Source of the DNA: Micromonospora chokoriensis
GTDB taxonomy: Bacteria; Actinomycetota; Actinomycetes; Mycobacteriales; Micromonosporaceae
Assembly (NCBI RefSeq): GCF_000718555.1
Contig: NZ_JOAN01000007.1
Location: 1-64,000, forward strand
Length of the DNA stretch: 64,000 nt
Direction: 5' to 3'
Shown here: positions 34,431-44,080 of the stretch, in pieces
Layout: the number at the start of each line of letters is the position of its first letter
How positions within the stretch are numbered: position 1 is the stretch's first letter
Notes under the pieces: model-generated
Seen by the model: only the letters and a program-made list of their open reading frames with translations
The model's database searches: none
Told to the model about the DNA's origin: nothing
Translations under genes and position numbers: made by a program

Positions 34431-35225
34431 TCAGGGGCGTAGTGGGGCGTTGCAGGCGGCCACCAACGCCTGACGGCAGGCCGCGGTGAGCGGTCGTAGT
34501 GCCGCGTCCCGTTGCTGCGCCTCGTAGTTGTTGATCGCGCCGCCCGGCGCTACGTGCCCGGCCAACGCCAGCACCCGGTCGAGCACCGCCGCTCGGGCGA
34601 AGAGCCGACGTGCTCGCGGGTCGAAGCCCGGCGGCAGATCGGTCGCGCCATCCGGGCGGCGCAGCGCGGCCAAAGCGCCGGCCAGCTCGGGCCGCCACTG
34701 GGCCACGTCGAGACGGGTCAGCACGGCGGTCGTCTCGGCCAGCGCGGCGGCCAGCTCGGCCTCCGCCTCGGCGGCACCGGGCAGCGCCAGTGAAGCGGCG
34801 GGCGCGTTGGCCGGCAGCGGGTAGACCCGCCAGAGCACCGTCTCGAAACAGTCCCCCGAGCCGGAGGTGTGCATCCGCACCTCAGGAATCAACCCGAGCC
34901 CACCGGCGATGACCGCCTCGCCCATGACCAGCGCCGCACCGGCGAAATCGCCCGGGCCAGGCAGCCCTCGAGGATCGCCCGGTGCGGGCAGCACCAGCCG
35001 GATGTCATCCGGGGAGAGCTTGGCCAGAGTCGGTAGCGCGGCGCCCAGCGGGACGTCGGTCCAGGTGCCGGGGGCGTCCGCCACGAGGTGTTCCTCGTCG
35101 CCGGCGATGGCGTCGGCGACCTCGTCGTACGGCACCAACCCGGCGCGCCACGCGCGCACCCAGGCAACGAACCGGCTCGACCGGCGCGGCGTGAGTGTGG
35201 CCGCGCCCGTTGCGGGGGTGGACAT
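34431..35225 (-). CDS. conserved hypothetical protein
   Basis: A 264-residue protein I do not recognise by name. The ATG at 35225 (MSTPATGAATLTPRR) is chosen because TACCCT lies 6 nt upstream (leaderless) and the longer frame is low-complexity. Features: VPYDEVADAIAGDEEHLV, LVMGEAVIAGGLGLIPEVR, SGDCFETVLWRVYPL, then an Ala/Glu-rich helical half with ETTAVLTRLDVAQWRPEL. No signal peptide or transmembrane helix. The ordered, non-repetitive composition and strong third-position GC support a real gene. Confidence 0.75.
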   Translation of the reverse strand: MSTPATGAATLTPRRSSRFVAWVRAWRAGLVPYDEVADAIAGDEEHLVADAPGTWTDVPLGAALPTLAKLSPDDIRLVLPAPGDPRGLPGPGDFAGAALVMGEAVIAGGLGLIPEVRMHTSGSGDCFETVLWRVYPLPANAPAASLALPGAAEAEAELAAALAETTAVLTRLDVAQWRPELAGALAALRRPDGATDLPPGFDPRARRLFARAAVLDRVLALAGHVAPGGAINNYEAQQRDAALRPLTAACRQALVAACNAPLRP

Positions 35226-35428
35226 GCCGAAAGGGTACGTGGTCACGACCGGCCCTGTCTCGACTGCCGCTCCGGCTGCCCGGCCTGCCCCCAACTGCCC
35301 CCTTCGCCCCAATCCTGCCCCGTCCCGTCCGATCCGCCCCCCGCGCCGCGCCCGCCCTGCCCGGTGCCGCGACTCTGCGAGCGCCGGGGCCCTTCGGCCC
35401 ATCGACGCGACGCGACGCGGGTCGGGGT

Positions 35429-37585
35429 TTACGGGGTTTGTTCCTTGCGGGTCTGGTCGGCCAGGTGGGTGGGCATGGGATCGTGGCGGACGAAGTGACG
35501 GCGGAAGGTGCCGGTGCCGGCCGTCATGGAGCGCAGCTCGACGGCGTAGCGAAGCAGCTCGGTGGCCGGCACCTCGGCGCGGACGAGGGTGCGGCCCTCG
35601 GTGTCCGGGTCCGGTTCGGTGCCGAGCACCCGGCCGCGGCGGCCGGACAGGTCGCCCAGCACGGTGCCCACCGAGCCGTCCGGGACTCGGATGGTGACCT
35701 CGTCGATCGGCTCCAGGAGAGCGGGCTGACCGCGCTCGGCGGCGTCGCGCAGCGCCAGCGCGCCGGCGGTCTGGAAGGCCGCGTCGGAGGAGTCGACGCT
35801 GTGCGACTTGCCGTCGACCAGGGTCACCCGCAGGTCCACCACCGGGTGGCCGGCGACCAGGCCGCGCTCAAGTTGGGCGCGTACGCCCTTCTCCACCGAC
35901 GGGATGTAGTTGTGCGGCACCGCGCCGCCGACCACCCGGTCGACGAACTCGAAGCCACCGCCAGCGGGCAGCGGCTCGACCTCGATGTCGCAGACCGCGT
36001 ACTGGCCGTGGCCACCGGACTGCTTGACGTGGCGGCCGTGTCCCTTCGCGGGCACCGTCAGCGTCTCGCGCAGCGACACCTTGACCGGCTCGGTGTCCAG
36101 CTCGACGCCGCCCGCGCGGAGCCGGTCGAGCACCACGTCGGCGTGCGCCTCGCCCATGCACCAGAGGACCAACTGGTGGGTCTCCGGGTTGCGCTCCAGC
36201 CGCAGCGTGGGGTCGCCGGCGATCAGGCGGGCCAGGTTGCGGGCCAGGGTGTCCTCGTCGGCGCGGCTGCGGGCGACGATCGCCACCGGCAGCAGCGGCT
36301 CCGGCATCTCCCAGGGGGCGATCAGCAGCGGGTCGTCCTTGGCCGAGATGGTGTCGCCGGTCTCGGCGCTACCCGACTTGGTGATCGCGCAGATGTCGCC
36401 GGCCACGCAGTGCGACACCTCACGCAGGGTGGCGCCCAGCGGGGTGTAGATGTGCCCGACCCGCTCGTCGGCGTCGTGGTCGGGGTGCCCGCGTTCGGCC
36501 ATGCCGTGCCCGGAGACGTGCACGGTCTGGTCGGGGCGCAGCGTGCCGGAGAAGACCCGGACCAGGGAGACCCGGCCGACGTGACGGTCGACGGTGGTCT
36601 TGACGACCTCGGCGACCAGCGGCCCGGCCGGGTCACAGGTCAGCGGCGGACGCGGGTCGCCGTCCACGCCGGTCACCGCCGGCAACTCGTGCTCCAGCGG
36701 CGACGGGAACGCGGCGGTCAGCACCTCCAGCAGCACGTCCAGTCCGACACCGGTCTGGGCGCAGACCGGCACCACCGGGTAGAAGTGGCCCCGGGCGACG
36801 GCCTTCTCCAGGTCGTCGATGAGCACCTCGTCGGTGATCTCCTCGCCGTCGAGGTAGCGGTCCATGAGGGTCTCGTCCTCGCTCTCGGCGATGATCCCCT
36901 CGATCAGCTCGTCGCGGGACTCGTCGATGGCCCGCTGGTGCTCCGGGTCCGGGTCGCGGACGTCGGCGGGCAGCCCGGCGCTGTAATCGAAGACCCGACG
37001 GGTGATCAGGCCGAGCAGACCTTCGGTGGAGACCCCGTCGTCGCCGAGCATCGGCAGGTAGAGCGGCATCACGTTGTCACCGAAGAGGCGTTGGCAGAGC
37101 GCCACGGTCTCGTCGACGTCGGCGCGGGGCTGGTCCAGTCGGGCGACCGCGACCGCGCGGGGCATGTCGACGGCCGCGCACTCCTCCCACAGCGCGACGG
37201 TGGCGGCGTCCATGCCACCCGCCGCGGAGACGACGAAGAGCGCGGCGTCGGAGGCCCGCAGCCCGGCGCGCAGCTCACCGACGAAGTCGGCGTACCCGGG
37301 GGTGTCCAGCAGGTTGACCTTGATGCCGTTGTGCAGCAGCGGTGCGCAGGACAGGCTGACCGAGCGCTGCTGGCGTACGGCCGCGGGGTCGTGGTCGCCC
37401 ACCGTGGTGCCGTCGACCACGGTGCCGGCCCGGCCGATCGTGCCGGTCGCCGCGAGCAGGGCCTCGACCAGGGTGGTCTTGCCCGCCCCGGAGTGCCCGA
37501 CGAGCACCACGTTGCGAACCTGCTCGGGCTCGGTCACCACGGGCGTGCCGCCGGTGGAACCTTTGTCGTGACTCTTCTGCGCCAT
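35429..37585 (-). CDS. EF-G-like translational GTPase (EF-G2 type)
   Basis: A 718-residue protein with all EF-G domains. G1 GHSGAGKT is near residue 30 and G3 DTPGYADF near 94. The G4 position reads ARLDQPRAD instead of NKMD, so guanine recognition is altered. The usual switch region is shortened. Domains III-V end with the RRGRVLG / TGTGTF-like EF-G C-terminus. This is the second, non-essential EF-G class of actinobacteria; it may lack normal translocase activity. GGGAGGT lies upstream of the ATG. Divergent from pgsA. Confidence 0.88.
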   Translation of the reverse strand: MAQKSHDKGSTGGTPVVTEPEQVRNVVLVGHSGAGKTTLVEALLAATGTIGRAGTVVDGTTVGDHDPAAVRQQRSVSLSCAPLLHNGIKVNLLDTPGYADFVGELRAGLRASDAALFVVSAAGGMDAATVALWEECAAVDMPRAVAVARLDQPRADVDETVALCQRLFGDNVMPLYLPMLGDDGVSTEGLLGLITRRVFDYSAGLPADVRDPDPEHQRAIDESRDELIEGIIAESEDETLMDRYLDGEEITDEVLIDDLEKAVARGHFYPVVPVCAQTGVGLDVLLEVLTAAFPSPLEHELPAVTGVDGDPRPPLTCDPAGPLVAEVVKTTVDRHVGRVSLVRVFSGTLRPDQTVHVSGHGMAERGHPDHDADERVGHIYTPLGATLREVSHCVAGDICAITKSGSAETGDTISAKDDPLLIAPWEMPEPLLPVAIVARSRADEDTLARNLARLIAGDPTLRLERNPETHQLVLWCMGEAHADVVLDRLRAGGVELDTEPVKVSLRETLTVPAKGHGRHVKQSGGHGQYAVCDIEVEPLPAGGGFEFVDRVVGGAVPHNYIPSVEKGVRAQLERGLVAGHPVVDLRVTLVDGKSHSVDSSDAAFQTAGALALRDAAERGQPALLEPIDEVTIRVPDGSVGTVLGDLSGRRGRVLGTEPDPDTEGRTLVRAEVPATELLRYAVELRSMTAGTGTFRRHFVRHDPMPTHLADQTRKEQTP

Positions 37586-37835
37586 GGGGGCGCACCTCCC
37601 TCAGCCGGTGGTGGTGGCGACCGCCGCGCGACGGGTAGCGGCCCGGGGCGAGTGCGCGGCGTCATCCTCCGGTGGTCTGCTGCACAGCGGGAACGGGACG
37701 GGTGGACGGGTGAGCTGGCTCACCTCCCGGCTCGATCTCACACCCGTTGCCGGGTAGGCACAAGCCTCCCCCAGGCGGGTCGGCGGGACCGTCCGTATCG
37801 CCGGAGCTGGGCGGACCGTTATCGTGGGGACCGCC

Positions 37836-38465
37836 ATGGCGAAGATCTTCCAAGTGTCGGCCCGCGCGGGGATGACCCGCGTCGTCGAGCCGATTGCCCG
37901 TGCCCTTCTGCGCGCGGGCGTTACCCCCAATGCCGTCACCGTCGCGGGCACCGTTGGTGTGCTCGTCGGCGCGCTCGGCTTCGGTGCTCGCGGCCACCTG
38001 GTCGCGGGCGCGTTGATCGTGACCGTGTTCGCGCTCACCGACCTGCTCGACGGGACGATGGCCCGGATGAGCGGCGGCTCCACCAAGTTCGGGGCGTTCC
38101 TCGACTCAAGCATGGACCGGGTCGCCGACAGCGCCGTCTTCGGTGCCGTCGCGTACTGGTTGGCCACGCAGAGCAACTACTCCGGGGTGGCCGCCGCGTT
38201 GGTCTGCCTGGCCGCCGGCAGCCTGGTCTCGTACGTGAAGGCTCGCGCCGAAGGGCTCGGCATGACCTGCAACGTGGGCATCGCCGAGCGCACCGAGCGG
38301 CTGCTGATCGTCGGGGTTGGCGGGATCCTCACCGGCCTGAACGTGAAGCCGGCGTTGGAGATCGCGCTCTGGCTGCTGGCCGCAGTGTCGATCTTCACGG
38401 TGGGGCAGCGGATGACGCACGTCTACCGCCAGGCCCAGCAGTTGCAGCCGGACGGCCAGGCGTGA
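37836..38465 (+). CDS. pgsA: CDP-alcohol phosphatidyltransferase, phosphatidylinositol phosphate synthase type
   Basis: A 209-residue integral membrane enzyme with about six helices. The family motif DxxDGxxAR...GxxxDxxxD is complete (DLLDGTMARM ... FGAFLDSSMDR) near residues 74-100. In actinobacteria the copy located before the acyltransferase and pimA makes phosphatidylinositol phosphate from CDP-diacylglycerol and inositol phosphate, the first step toward PI and PIMs. The ATG at 37836 is used; TATCGT lies 10 nt upstream. Same gene order as mycobacterial pgsA1-patA-pimA. Confidence 0.88.
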   Translation: MAKIFQVSARAGMTRVVEPIARALLRAGVTPNAVTVAGTVGVLVGALGFGARGHLVAGALIVTVFALTDLLDGTMARMSGGSTKFGAFLDSSMDRVADSAVFGAVAYWLATQSNYSGVAAALVCLAAGSLVSYVKARAEGLGMTCNVGIAERTERLLIVGVGGILTGLNVKPALEIALWLLAAVSIFTVGQRMTHVYRQAQQLQPDGQA

Positions 38466-38511
38466 GCGCCGCGCCGGCGACCGGGCGTCGGACGACCGCC
38501 GGCCGAGTCGC

Positions 38512-39444
38512 GTGAACCTCACCGAGCTGGGCTACGTCGCCGGTTGGCGGGTGGTCCGCGCGCTACCCCGGCCGTTGGTGGCGGCGGCGTTCCAGGCGGG
38601 CGCGGACCGCGCCCATCGTGCCGGCGGCGGGGGTACGGCCCGACTGCGCGCGAACCTGCGTCGGGTGGTCGGCCCGGAGCTGCCCGAGGCCGAGCTGGAC
38701 GATCTCGTCAAGCGCGGGTTGCGCTCGTACGCCAGGTACTGGATGGAGGCGTTCCGGCTGCCCGCCCTGAGCCGGTCGAAGATCCTGTCCAACTTCCGGC
38801 TCGACGGCGCCGAGCTGCTCGCCGCCGACGTGGCCGCCGGTCGGGGCGCCGTGGTGGCGTTGCCGCACGCCGGCAACTGGGACGCCGCGGGCGCCTGGGT
38901 GGCGGCCAGCGGTTGGCCGATCACCACGGTCATGGAGCGGCTCAAGCCGGAGGGCGTGTACAAGCGGTTCATGGCCTTCCGGGCGAGTCTGGGGATGGAG
39001 ATCCTGCCGACGCACGGGGGGCCGCGTCCGGCGTTCGACGTGTTGCTGGACCGGCTCCGGGCCGGCGCGGTGGTGCCGCTGCTGGCCGACCGTGATCTCT
39101 CCGCCCGGGGGGTGGAGGTGGACTTCTTCGGTGGGAAGACCCGGATGCCGGCCGGGCCGGCGCTGCTCGCGTTGCACACCGGCGCGCCGCTCTACGTGGC
39201 CTCGATGTGGTACGAATCGGACGCCGCCTGTGCGTCGCTCGCCGGCCCGCTGCCGGTGCCGGGGCCCGAGGTGGGGCCCCTGGACCAGCGGGTCCGGTCG
39301 CTGACCCAGTTGATCGCCGACCGTCTGGCGGCGGGTATCGCCCGGCATCCGGAAGACTGGCACATGTTGCAGCGGATGTGGCTGGACCAGGGGAGGTCGG
39401 GGGAGGGCACGGCGCTGCCCTCGCCGGCCTCCGGTCAGGCCTAG
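38512..39444 (+). CDS. phosphatidylinositol mannoside acyltransferase
   Basis: A 310-residue LpxL/HtrB-family acyltransferase. HAGNWDAAGAW near residue 120 supplies the HxxxxD catalytic pair. PTHGGPRPAFDVL, LADRDLSARGVEVDFFGG and MPAGPALLALHTGAPLYV are typical of the family. It acylates the mannose of PIM on the cytosolic face. The GTG at 38512 overlaps the stop of a 17-codon frame (38462-38515) that itself overlaps the pgsA stop, so translation may be handed over through this short frame. Confidence 0.88.
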   Translation: MNLTELGYVAGWRVVRALPRPLVAAAFQAGADRAHRAGGGGTARLRANLRRVVGPELPEAELDDLVKRGLRSYARYWMEAFRLPALSRSKILSNFRLDGAELLAADVAAGRGAVVALPHAGNWDAAGAWVAASGWPITTVMERLKPEGVYKRFMAFRASLGMEILPTHGGPRPAFDVLLDRLRAGAVVPLLADRDLSARGVEVDFFGGKTRMPAGPALLALHTGAPLYVASMWYESDAACASLAGPLPVPGPEVGPLDQRVRSLTQLIADRLAAGIARHPEDWHMLQRMWLDQGRSGEGTALPSPASGQA

Positions 39445-39461
39445 AGGGGGTGGGCTGACGT

Positions 39462-40622
39462 ATGCGGATCGGCATCGTGTGCCCGTACTCCTTCGACGTC
39501 CCCGGTGGGGTGCAGAACCACGTCATGGACCTCGCCGAGGCGCTGATCGCGCTCGGCCACGAGGTCAGCGTGCTCGCGCCAGCCGACGAGGATTCGCCGC
39601 TGCCGGAGTACGTGGTGTCCGCCGGGCGTGCCGTTCCGCTGCCGTACAACGGCTCGGTGGCCCGGATCGCGTTCGGCCCGGTCTCGACCGCTCGGGTCCG
39701 GCGGTGGATCACCAACGGCGACTTCGACGTGCTGCACGTGCACGAGCCGCTGACGTTGAGCCTGTCGCTACTGGCCGTGCTCTCCGCCCGTGGCCCGGTG
39801 GTCGCCACGTTCCACACCGCGATGACCCGTTCGCGGGTCCTCGCCGCCGCGCAGGGTGTGCTCCAGATCGTGTTGGAGCGGATCACGGCTCGGATCGCGG
39901 TGAGCGCTCTGGCCCGTAAGGTGCAGGTCGAGCACATGGACGGCGGCGCGGTGGAGATCCCCAACGGGGTGGCGGTGGCCAAGTTCGCCGACGCCGAGCC
40001 GTTGCCGGGTTGGCCGGGGGAGTGCGCGGCCAACACCGGCGGCACGATCGGGTTCCTGGGTCGGTTCACCGAGGCGCGCAAGGGCTTCCCGGTGCTACGT
40101 GACGCGTTCGTGGCGTTGGCGCCCACCCGGCCCGGTCTGCGGTTGCTCGTCGCCGGCCCGGGTGACCCCGATGACCTGTACGACCAGTTCCCCGCCGAAC
40201 TGCACGAGCGGATCACGTTCCTCGGCCTGGTCAGCGAACCGGACAAGGCGCGAATGCTGCGCAGTGTGCACCTCTACGTCGCACCGAACACCGGCGGTGA
40301 GTCGTTCGGCATGATCCTCACCGAGGCGATGGCGGCGGGTACGACTGTGGTCGCCAGTGACCTGGACGCGTTCCGGCGGGTGCTGGACGGGGGGCGTGCC
40401 GGTCGGCTCTTCCCCACGGGTGACCCGGTGGGGCTGCGTGCCGTGCTGAGCGAGCTGCTGGACGACCCGGCCGGGCGGGCCACGCTGAGTGCCTGCGGCG
40501 ATCAGGTGGTGGCGAATTTCGACTGGCCGGTGGTTGCTCGCCGCGTTCTGGAGGTATACGCAGCGGCGATCGAGGCAACCGACGGGCGGGTCATCGACCA
40601 GGAATGGGTGGGGCTGGGCTGA
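39462..40622 (+). CDS. pimA: phosphatidylinositol alpha-mannosyltransferase
   Basis: A 386-residue GT4, GT-B fold enzyme that transfers the first mannose from GDP-mannose to phosphatidylinositol. PYSFDVPGGVQNHV near residue 8 is the PimA signature. FHTAMTRSRVL follows near 112, and the EX7E-type motif is in PNTGGESFGMILTEAMAAG near 275-292. Third gene of the PI/PIM operon; the gap to the acyltransferase is 17 nt. Confidence 0.92.
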   Translation: MRIGIVCPYSFDVPGGVQNHVMDLAEALIALGHEVSVLAPADEDSPLPEYVVSAGRAVPLPYNGSVARIAFGPVSTARVRRWITNGDFDVLHVHEPLTLSLSLLAVLSARGPVVATFHTAMTRSRVLAAAQGVLQIVLERITARIAVSALARKVQVEHMDGGAVEIPNGVAVAKFADAEPLPGWPGECAANTGGTIGFLGRFTEARKGFPVLRDAFVALAPTRPGLRLLVAGPGDPDDLYDQFPAELHERITFLGLVSEPDKARMLRSVHLYVAPNTGGESFGMILTEAMAAGTTVVASDLDAFRRVLDGGRAGRLFPTGDPVGLRAVLSELLDDPAGRATLSACGDQVVANFDWPVVARRVLEVYAAAIEATDGRVIDQEWVGLG

Positions 40623-40703
40623 GCCGGTGTGACGGATGGTGCGGTGGTGACCGGCGGGCCCGGTCCGGCCGCGCCCAATCGGACGAAACGGAGCAGCACT
40701 ACG

Positions 40704-41207
40704 ATGCCGCACATGTGGTGGGTGGTGGCCGCGAGCGTGGTCGTGGGGCTGGTCGCGGCGTACCTCATCTGGACCGCCGGCCGGGTCGAGCGGTTGCAGG
40801 GTCGTGCGGAGCTGGCGGCCCGGGCTCTCGACGCTCACCTGCTGCGCCGCGCGGCGGCCGCCGCCGTCCTGGCCGAGCGGCGTTTCGGCGTCGAGCTGTA
40901 CGCGGCGGCCCGGATCGCCCTGGACGCCGGCCCGGACGAGCGGGAGGCGGCGGAGAACGACCTCACCCGGCAGTTGCGGGGCGTGCAGTTGGACCCGAAC
41001 GATCCGAGCTGCGCGGCGGTCATCGCCGCCAGCCGGCGGCTCGCGTTGTCCCGGCAGGTGCACACCGACCTGGTCCGGGACGCCCGCTCGGCGCGCAGCC
41101 GGCCGCTGGTGCGCTTGTTGCGGATGGGACGTGGTCGGGAGTGGCCGCGCTACTTCGACATCGACGATCCGACCCTCGTCGTCCCGGCGGACGTCCCCGC
41201 GGCCTGA
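40704..41207 (+). CDS. conserved membrane protein of the PIM operon
   Basis: A 167-residue protein from ATG 40704 (MPHMWWVVAASVVVG); the frame is open back to GTG 40629, which would add 25 low-complexity residues. One N-terminal helix (about 4-22) is followed by a long Ala/Arg-rich helical domain (RVERLQGRAELAARALDAHLLRRAAAAAVLAERR), loosely LemA-like, and ends WPRYFDIDDPTLVVP. The position after pimA matches a conserved membrane protein in mycobacteria. Function unknown. Confidence 0.7.
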   Translation: MPHMWWVVAASVVVGLVAAYLIWTAGRVERLQGRAELAARALDAHLLRRAAAAAVLAERRFGVELYAAARIALDAGPDEREAAENDLTRQLRGVQLDPNDPSCAAVIAASRRLALSRQVHTDLVRDARSARSRPLVRLLRMGRGREWPRYFDIDDPTLVVPADVPAA

Positions 41208-41358
41208 GCGCAGCCGGGCCCCGGCGGGCCCCGCCGGGTCGGTGACCAGGGCCACAGGGCAGGCCACCCGGGGTCCAATTGGCTGTCGGTACGGCGTTGA
41301 ACCGCGCGTAGCATTTTCGCTGCCCCACCCCCAGAGCACGTCCAAGGAGCGATGAGCC

Positions 41359-42276
41359 GTGCCCGAAAACACCGCCTCGAACACCGGTAGCGCCCCCGTC
41401 GTCGGCACCGCCCGCGTGAAGCGTGGCATGGCCGAGATGCTCAAGGGCGGCGTGATCATGGACGTCGTCAACGCCGAACAGGCCAAGATCGCCGAGGACG
41501 CCGGCGCGGTCGCGGTAATGGCTCTGGAACGGGTGCCCGCCGACATCCGCGCGCAGGGCGGGGTGTCCCGGATGAGCGACCCCGACATGATCGACGGGAT
41601 CATCGAGGCGGTCTCCATCCCGGTGATGGCCAAGGCCCGCATCGGGCACTTCGTGGAGGCGCAGATCCTCCAGTCGCTCGGCGTGGACTACGTCGACGAG
41701 TCCGAGGTGTTGACCCCGGCGGACTACGCGAACCACATCGACAAGTGGGCGTTCACCGTGCCCTTCGTCTGCGGCGCGACCAACCTGGGCGAGGCGCTGC
41801 GCCGGATCACCGAGGGCGCGGCCATGATCCGCTCCAAGGGCGAGGCGGGCACCGGTGACGTCTCCAACGCCACCACCCACATGCGCAAGATCCGCCAGGA
41901 GATCCGTCGGCTGTCCTCGCTGCCGGCCGACGAGTTGTACGTCGCGGCCAAGGAGTTGCAGGCCCCGTACGAGCTGGTCAAGGAGGTCGCCGAGAGCGGC
42001 AAGCTGCCGGTGGTGCTGTTCACCGCGGGCGGGATCGCCACTCCGGCCGACGCGGCGATGATGATGCAGCTCGGCGCGGAGGGTGTCTTCGTCGGTTCCG
42101 GCATCTTCAAGGCGGGCAACCCGGCGCAGCGGGCCGCCGCGATCGTCAAGGCGACCACCTTCCACGACGACCCGGACGTCCTGGCCAAGGTCTCCCGGGG
42201 TCTCGGCGAAGCGATGGTCGGCATCAACGTCGACGAGATCCCGCAGCCGCACCGCCTGGCCGAGCGTGGTTGGTGA
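41359..42276 (+). CDS. pdxS: pyridoxal 5'-phosphate synthase, lyase subunit
   Basis: A 305-residue TIM-barrel enzyme that builds PLP from ribose 5-phosphate, glyceraldehyde 3-phosphate and ammonia passed from PdxT. It has [35 protein letters not shown] (in part), [13 protein letters not shown] with the Schiff-base lysine, GEAGTGDV, and the second lysine region in [15 protein letters not shown] start with AAGGAGC upstream. The last 9 bases belong to the first copy of a 59 bp tandem repeat that separates it from pdxT. Confidence 0.95.
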   Translation: MPENTASNTGSAPVVGTARVKRGMAEMLKGGVIMDVVNAEQAKIAEDAGAVAVMALERVPADIRAQGGVSRMSDPDMIDGIIEAVSIPVMAKARIGHFVEAQILQSLGVDYVDESEVLTPADYANHIDKWAFTVPFVCGATNLGEALRRITEGAAMIRSKGEAGTGDVSNATTHMRKIRQEIRRLSSLPADELYVAAKELQAPYELVKEVAESGKLPVVLFTAGGIATPADAAMMMQLGAEGVFVGSGIFKAGNPAQRAAAIVKATTFHDDPDVLAKVSRGLGEAMVGINVDEIPQPHRLAERGW

Positions 42277-42386
42277 GCGCGAGGAGTGAGCCGCTCTTGC
42301 GAGCCCCGCAGTCGCGAGGGAAGGAGGGTTGGTGAGCGCGAGGAGTGAGCCGCTCTTGCGAGCCCCGCAGTCGCGAGGGAAGGAAG
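42268..42386 (+). repeat. 59 bp tandem direct repeat between pdxS and pdxT
   Basis: Two nearly identical units (42268-42326 and 42327-42386, the second one base longer) begin GGTTGGTGAGCGCGAGGAG and contain CCGCTCTTGCGAGCCCCGC. A third partial start, GGTTGGTGA, follows at 42387-42395. The first unit starts inside the last codons of pdxS and the partial third holds the pdxT start, so the block looks like an expansion at the gene junction. Confidence 0.9.
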
Positions 42387-42391
42387 GGTTG

Positions 42392-43033
42392 GTGAACCGT
42401 GCTCCACTCGGGCCTGGTGATGTCGCGGTGACGGCACCCGTGATCGGTGTGCTCGCGCTGCAGGGCGACGTCCGCGAGCACGTGGCGGCGCTGGCCGCGG
42501 TGGGTGCGGACGCCCGCCCGGTGCGCCGCCCGGCGGAGTTGGACGCGGTCGACGGTTTGGTCATCCCCGGCGGGGAGTCCACCACCATCAGCAAGCTCGC
42601 CGACATCTTCGAGATGCGTGAGCCGATCGACAAGCGGATCGCCGACGGCCTGCCGGTCTACGGCTCGTGCGCCGGAATGATCATGCTGGCGACCGAGGTG
42701 CTCGACGGCCGACCCGATCAGCGGGGCTTCGCTGGCATCGACATGACCGTCCGGCGCAACGCGTTCGGCCGGCAGGTCGACTCGTTCGAGGCGCCGGTGA
42801 CCGTCGCCGGGGTGTCGGGTGGGCCGTTGCACGCGGTCTTCATCCGTGCGCCGTGGGTCGAGCGGGTCGGTGCCGGCGTGCAGGTCATCGGGGTGGTGAC
42901 CGGCGGCGCGGCCGCCGACCGGATCGTGGCGGTCCGGCAGGGCAACCTGCTGGCCACCTCGTTCCACCCGGAGTTGACAGGTGACCTGCGCGTGCACGCG
43001 TACTTCGTGGACCTGGTCCGCGCCGCCACCTGA
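42392..43033 (+). CDS. pdxT: pyridoxal 5'-phosphate synthase, glutaminase subunit
   Basis: A 213-residue class I-type glutaminase that feeds ammonia to PdxS. Motifs: [13 protein letters not shown] near the start, [11 protein letters not shown] (oxyanion region), the nucleophile Cys in [10 protein letters not shown] near residue 92, and the late His-x-Glu in [12 protein letters not shown] 42392 has GGAAGG upstream; GTG 42428 (12 codons on) is the start closest to family alignments. A start at 42329 would lie inside the tandem repeat and give a spurious 21-residue extension. Confidence 0.9.
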   Translation: MNRAPLGPGDVAVTAPVIGVLALQGDVREHVAALAAVGADARPVRRPAELDAVDGLVIPGGESTTISKLADIFEMREPIDKRIADGLPVYGSCAGMIMLATEVLDGRPDQRGFAGIDMTVRRNAFGRQVDSFEAPVTVAGVSGGPLHAVFIRAPWVERVGAGVQVIGVVTGGAAADRIVAVRQGNLLATSFHPELTGDLRVHAYFVDLVRAAT

Positions 43034-43137
43034 CGGAGGCGACCGGCGCGGCCGTCCATGATGCTCGTGGCCGTCCACGATTTTGTCCCGTCTGCCCTGG
43101 TACGCGAGGACCGGACGGCGATGCCGTGCGCGGTGCA

Positions 43138-43167
43138 TGACAGTGACCCGGGGGACGTCGGTAGGAT
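43138..43167 (+). promoter_or_regulatory. promoter of the YebC gene
   Basis: TGACAG at 43138-43143 and TAGGAT at 43162-43167 are 18 bp apart, leaving a leader of roughly 125 nt before ATG 43301. Confidence 0.45.
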
Positions 43168-43300
43168 TGCGGAGATTCGGCAGGGCCATCTGCCCGCCAC
43201 AGCTTCCACCAGGGCTGACCGGCACCTCCGCGTGCGCCGGCGGGAGCAGGGCGTGAGCGGTGCGGTCGATGCAGACGGCGGGTAGCAACGGAGGTAGAAG

Positions 43301-44053
43301 ATGTCCGGCCACTCAAAGTGGGCGACGACCAAGCACAAGAAGGCCGTCATCGACGCCAAGCGCGGCAAGATGTTCGCCAAGCTGATCAAGAACGTCGAGG
43401 TGGCCGCACGGACCGGCGGCGGTGACCCCTCGGGTAACCCGACGCTCTTCGACGCCATCCAGAAGGCGAAGAAGAGCTCGGTGCCGAACGACAACATCGA
43501 TCGCGCCGTCAAGCGCGGCTCCGGCCTGGAGGCCGGCGGCGCCGACTGGCAGACGATCATGTACGAGGGGTACGGCCCGAACGGCGTGGCCATGCTCATC
43601 GAGTGCCTCACCGACAACCGCAACCGGGCGGCGACCGAGGTACGCACCGCGCTGACCCGCAACGGCGGCTCGCTCGCCGACGCCGGCTCGGTGTCGTACA
43701 TGTTCTCCCGCAAGGGCGTGGTGATCGTCCCCAAGGAGGGCGCCAGCGAGGACGACGTGATGCTTGCCGTCCTGGACGCCGGCGCCGAAGAGGTCAACGA
43801 CCTCGGCGAGGCGTACGAGGTGGTCTCCGAGCCGACCGACCTGATCGGTGTGCGGACGGCGCTGCAGGACGCCGGCATCGAGTACGAGTCGGCCGAGTCC
43901 TCGCTCATCCCCAGCATGAACATCCCGCTGGACGAAGAGGGCGCACGCAAGATCTTCAAGCTGATCGACGTCCTGGAAGACTGCGACGACGTCCAGAACG
44001 TCTACGCCAACTTCGACGTGTCCGACGAGGTAATGGCAGCGGTAGACGCCTGA
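43301..44053 (+). CDS. yebC: YebC/PmpR-family protein (TACO1 family)
   Basis: A 250-residue protein with the family N-terminus [21 protein letters not shown] and the block [15 protein letters not shown] near residue 62. Members act as DNA-binding regulators or as ribosome-associated factors that ease translation of difficult sequences. CGGAGG lies before the ATG. In many actinobacteria it is followed by ruvC-ruvA-ruvB; here it is followed by a class C hairpin and an unrelated DUF402 gene. Confidence 0.93.
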   Translation: MSGHSKWATTKHKKAVIDAKRGKMFAKLIKNVEVAARTGGGDPSGNPTLFDAIQKAKKSSVPNDNIDRAVKRGSGLEAGGADWQTIMYEGYGPNGVAMLIECLTDNRNRAATEVRTALTRNGGSLADAGSVSYMFSRKGVVIVPKEGASEDDVMLAVLDAGAEEVNDLGEAYEVVSEPTDLIGVRTALQDAGIEYESAESSLIPSMNIPLDEEGARKIFKLIDVLEDCDDVQNVYANFDVSDEVMAAVDA

Positions 44054-44080
44054 CCTCGCTCTGGCCCCGCCTCATCCCAC

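Noticed and set aside
35195..38515. A 1106-codon open frame on the plus strand over the EF-G-like gene
   Set aside because: Antisense shadow of the EF-G-like GTPase; no motifs and no start signal. Only its last 17 codons (38462-38515) are of interest as a coupling frame.
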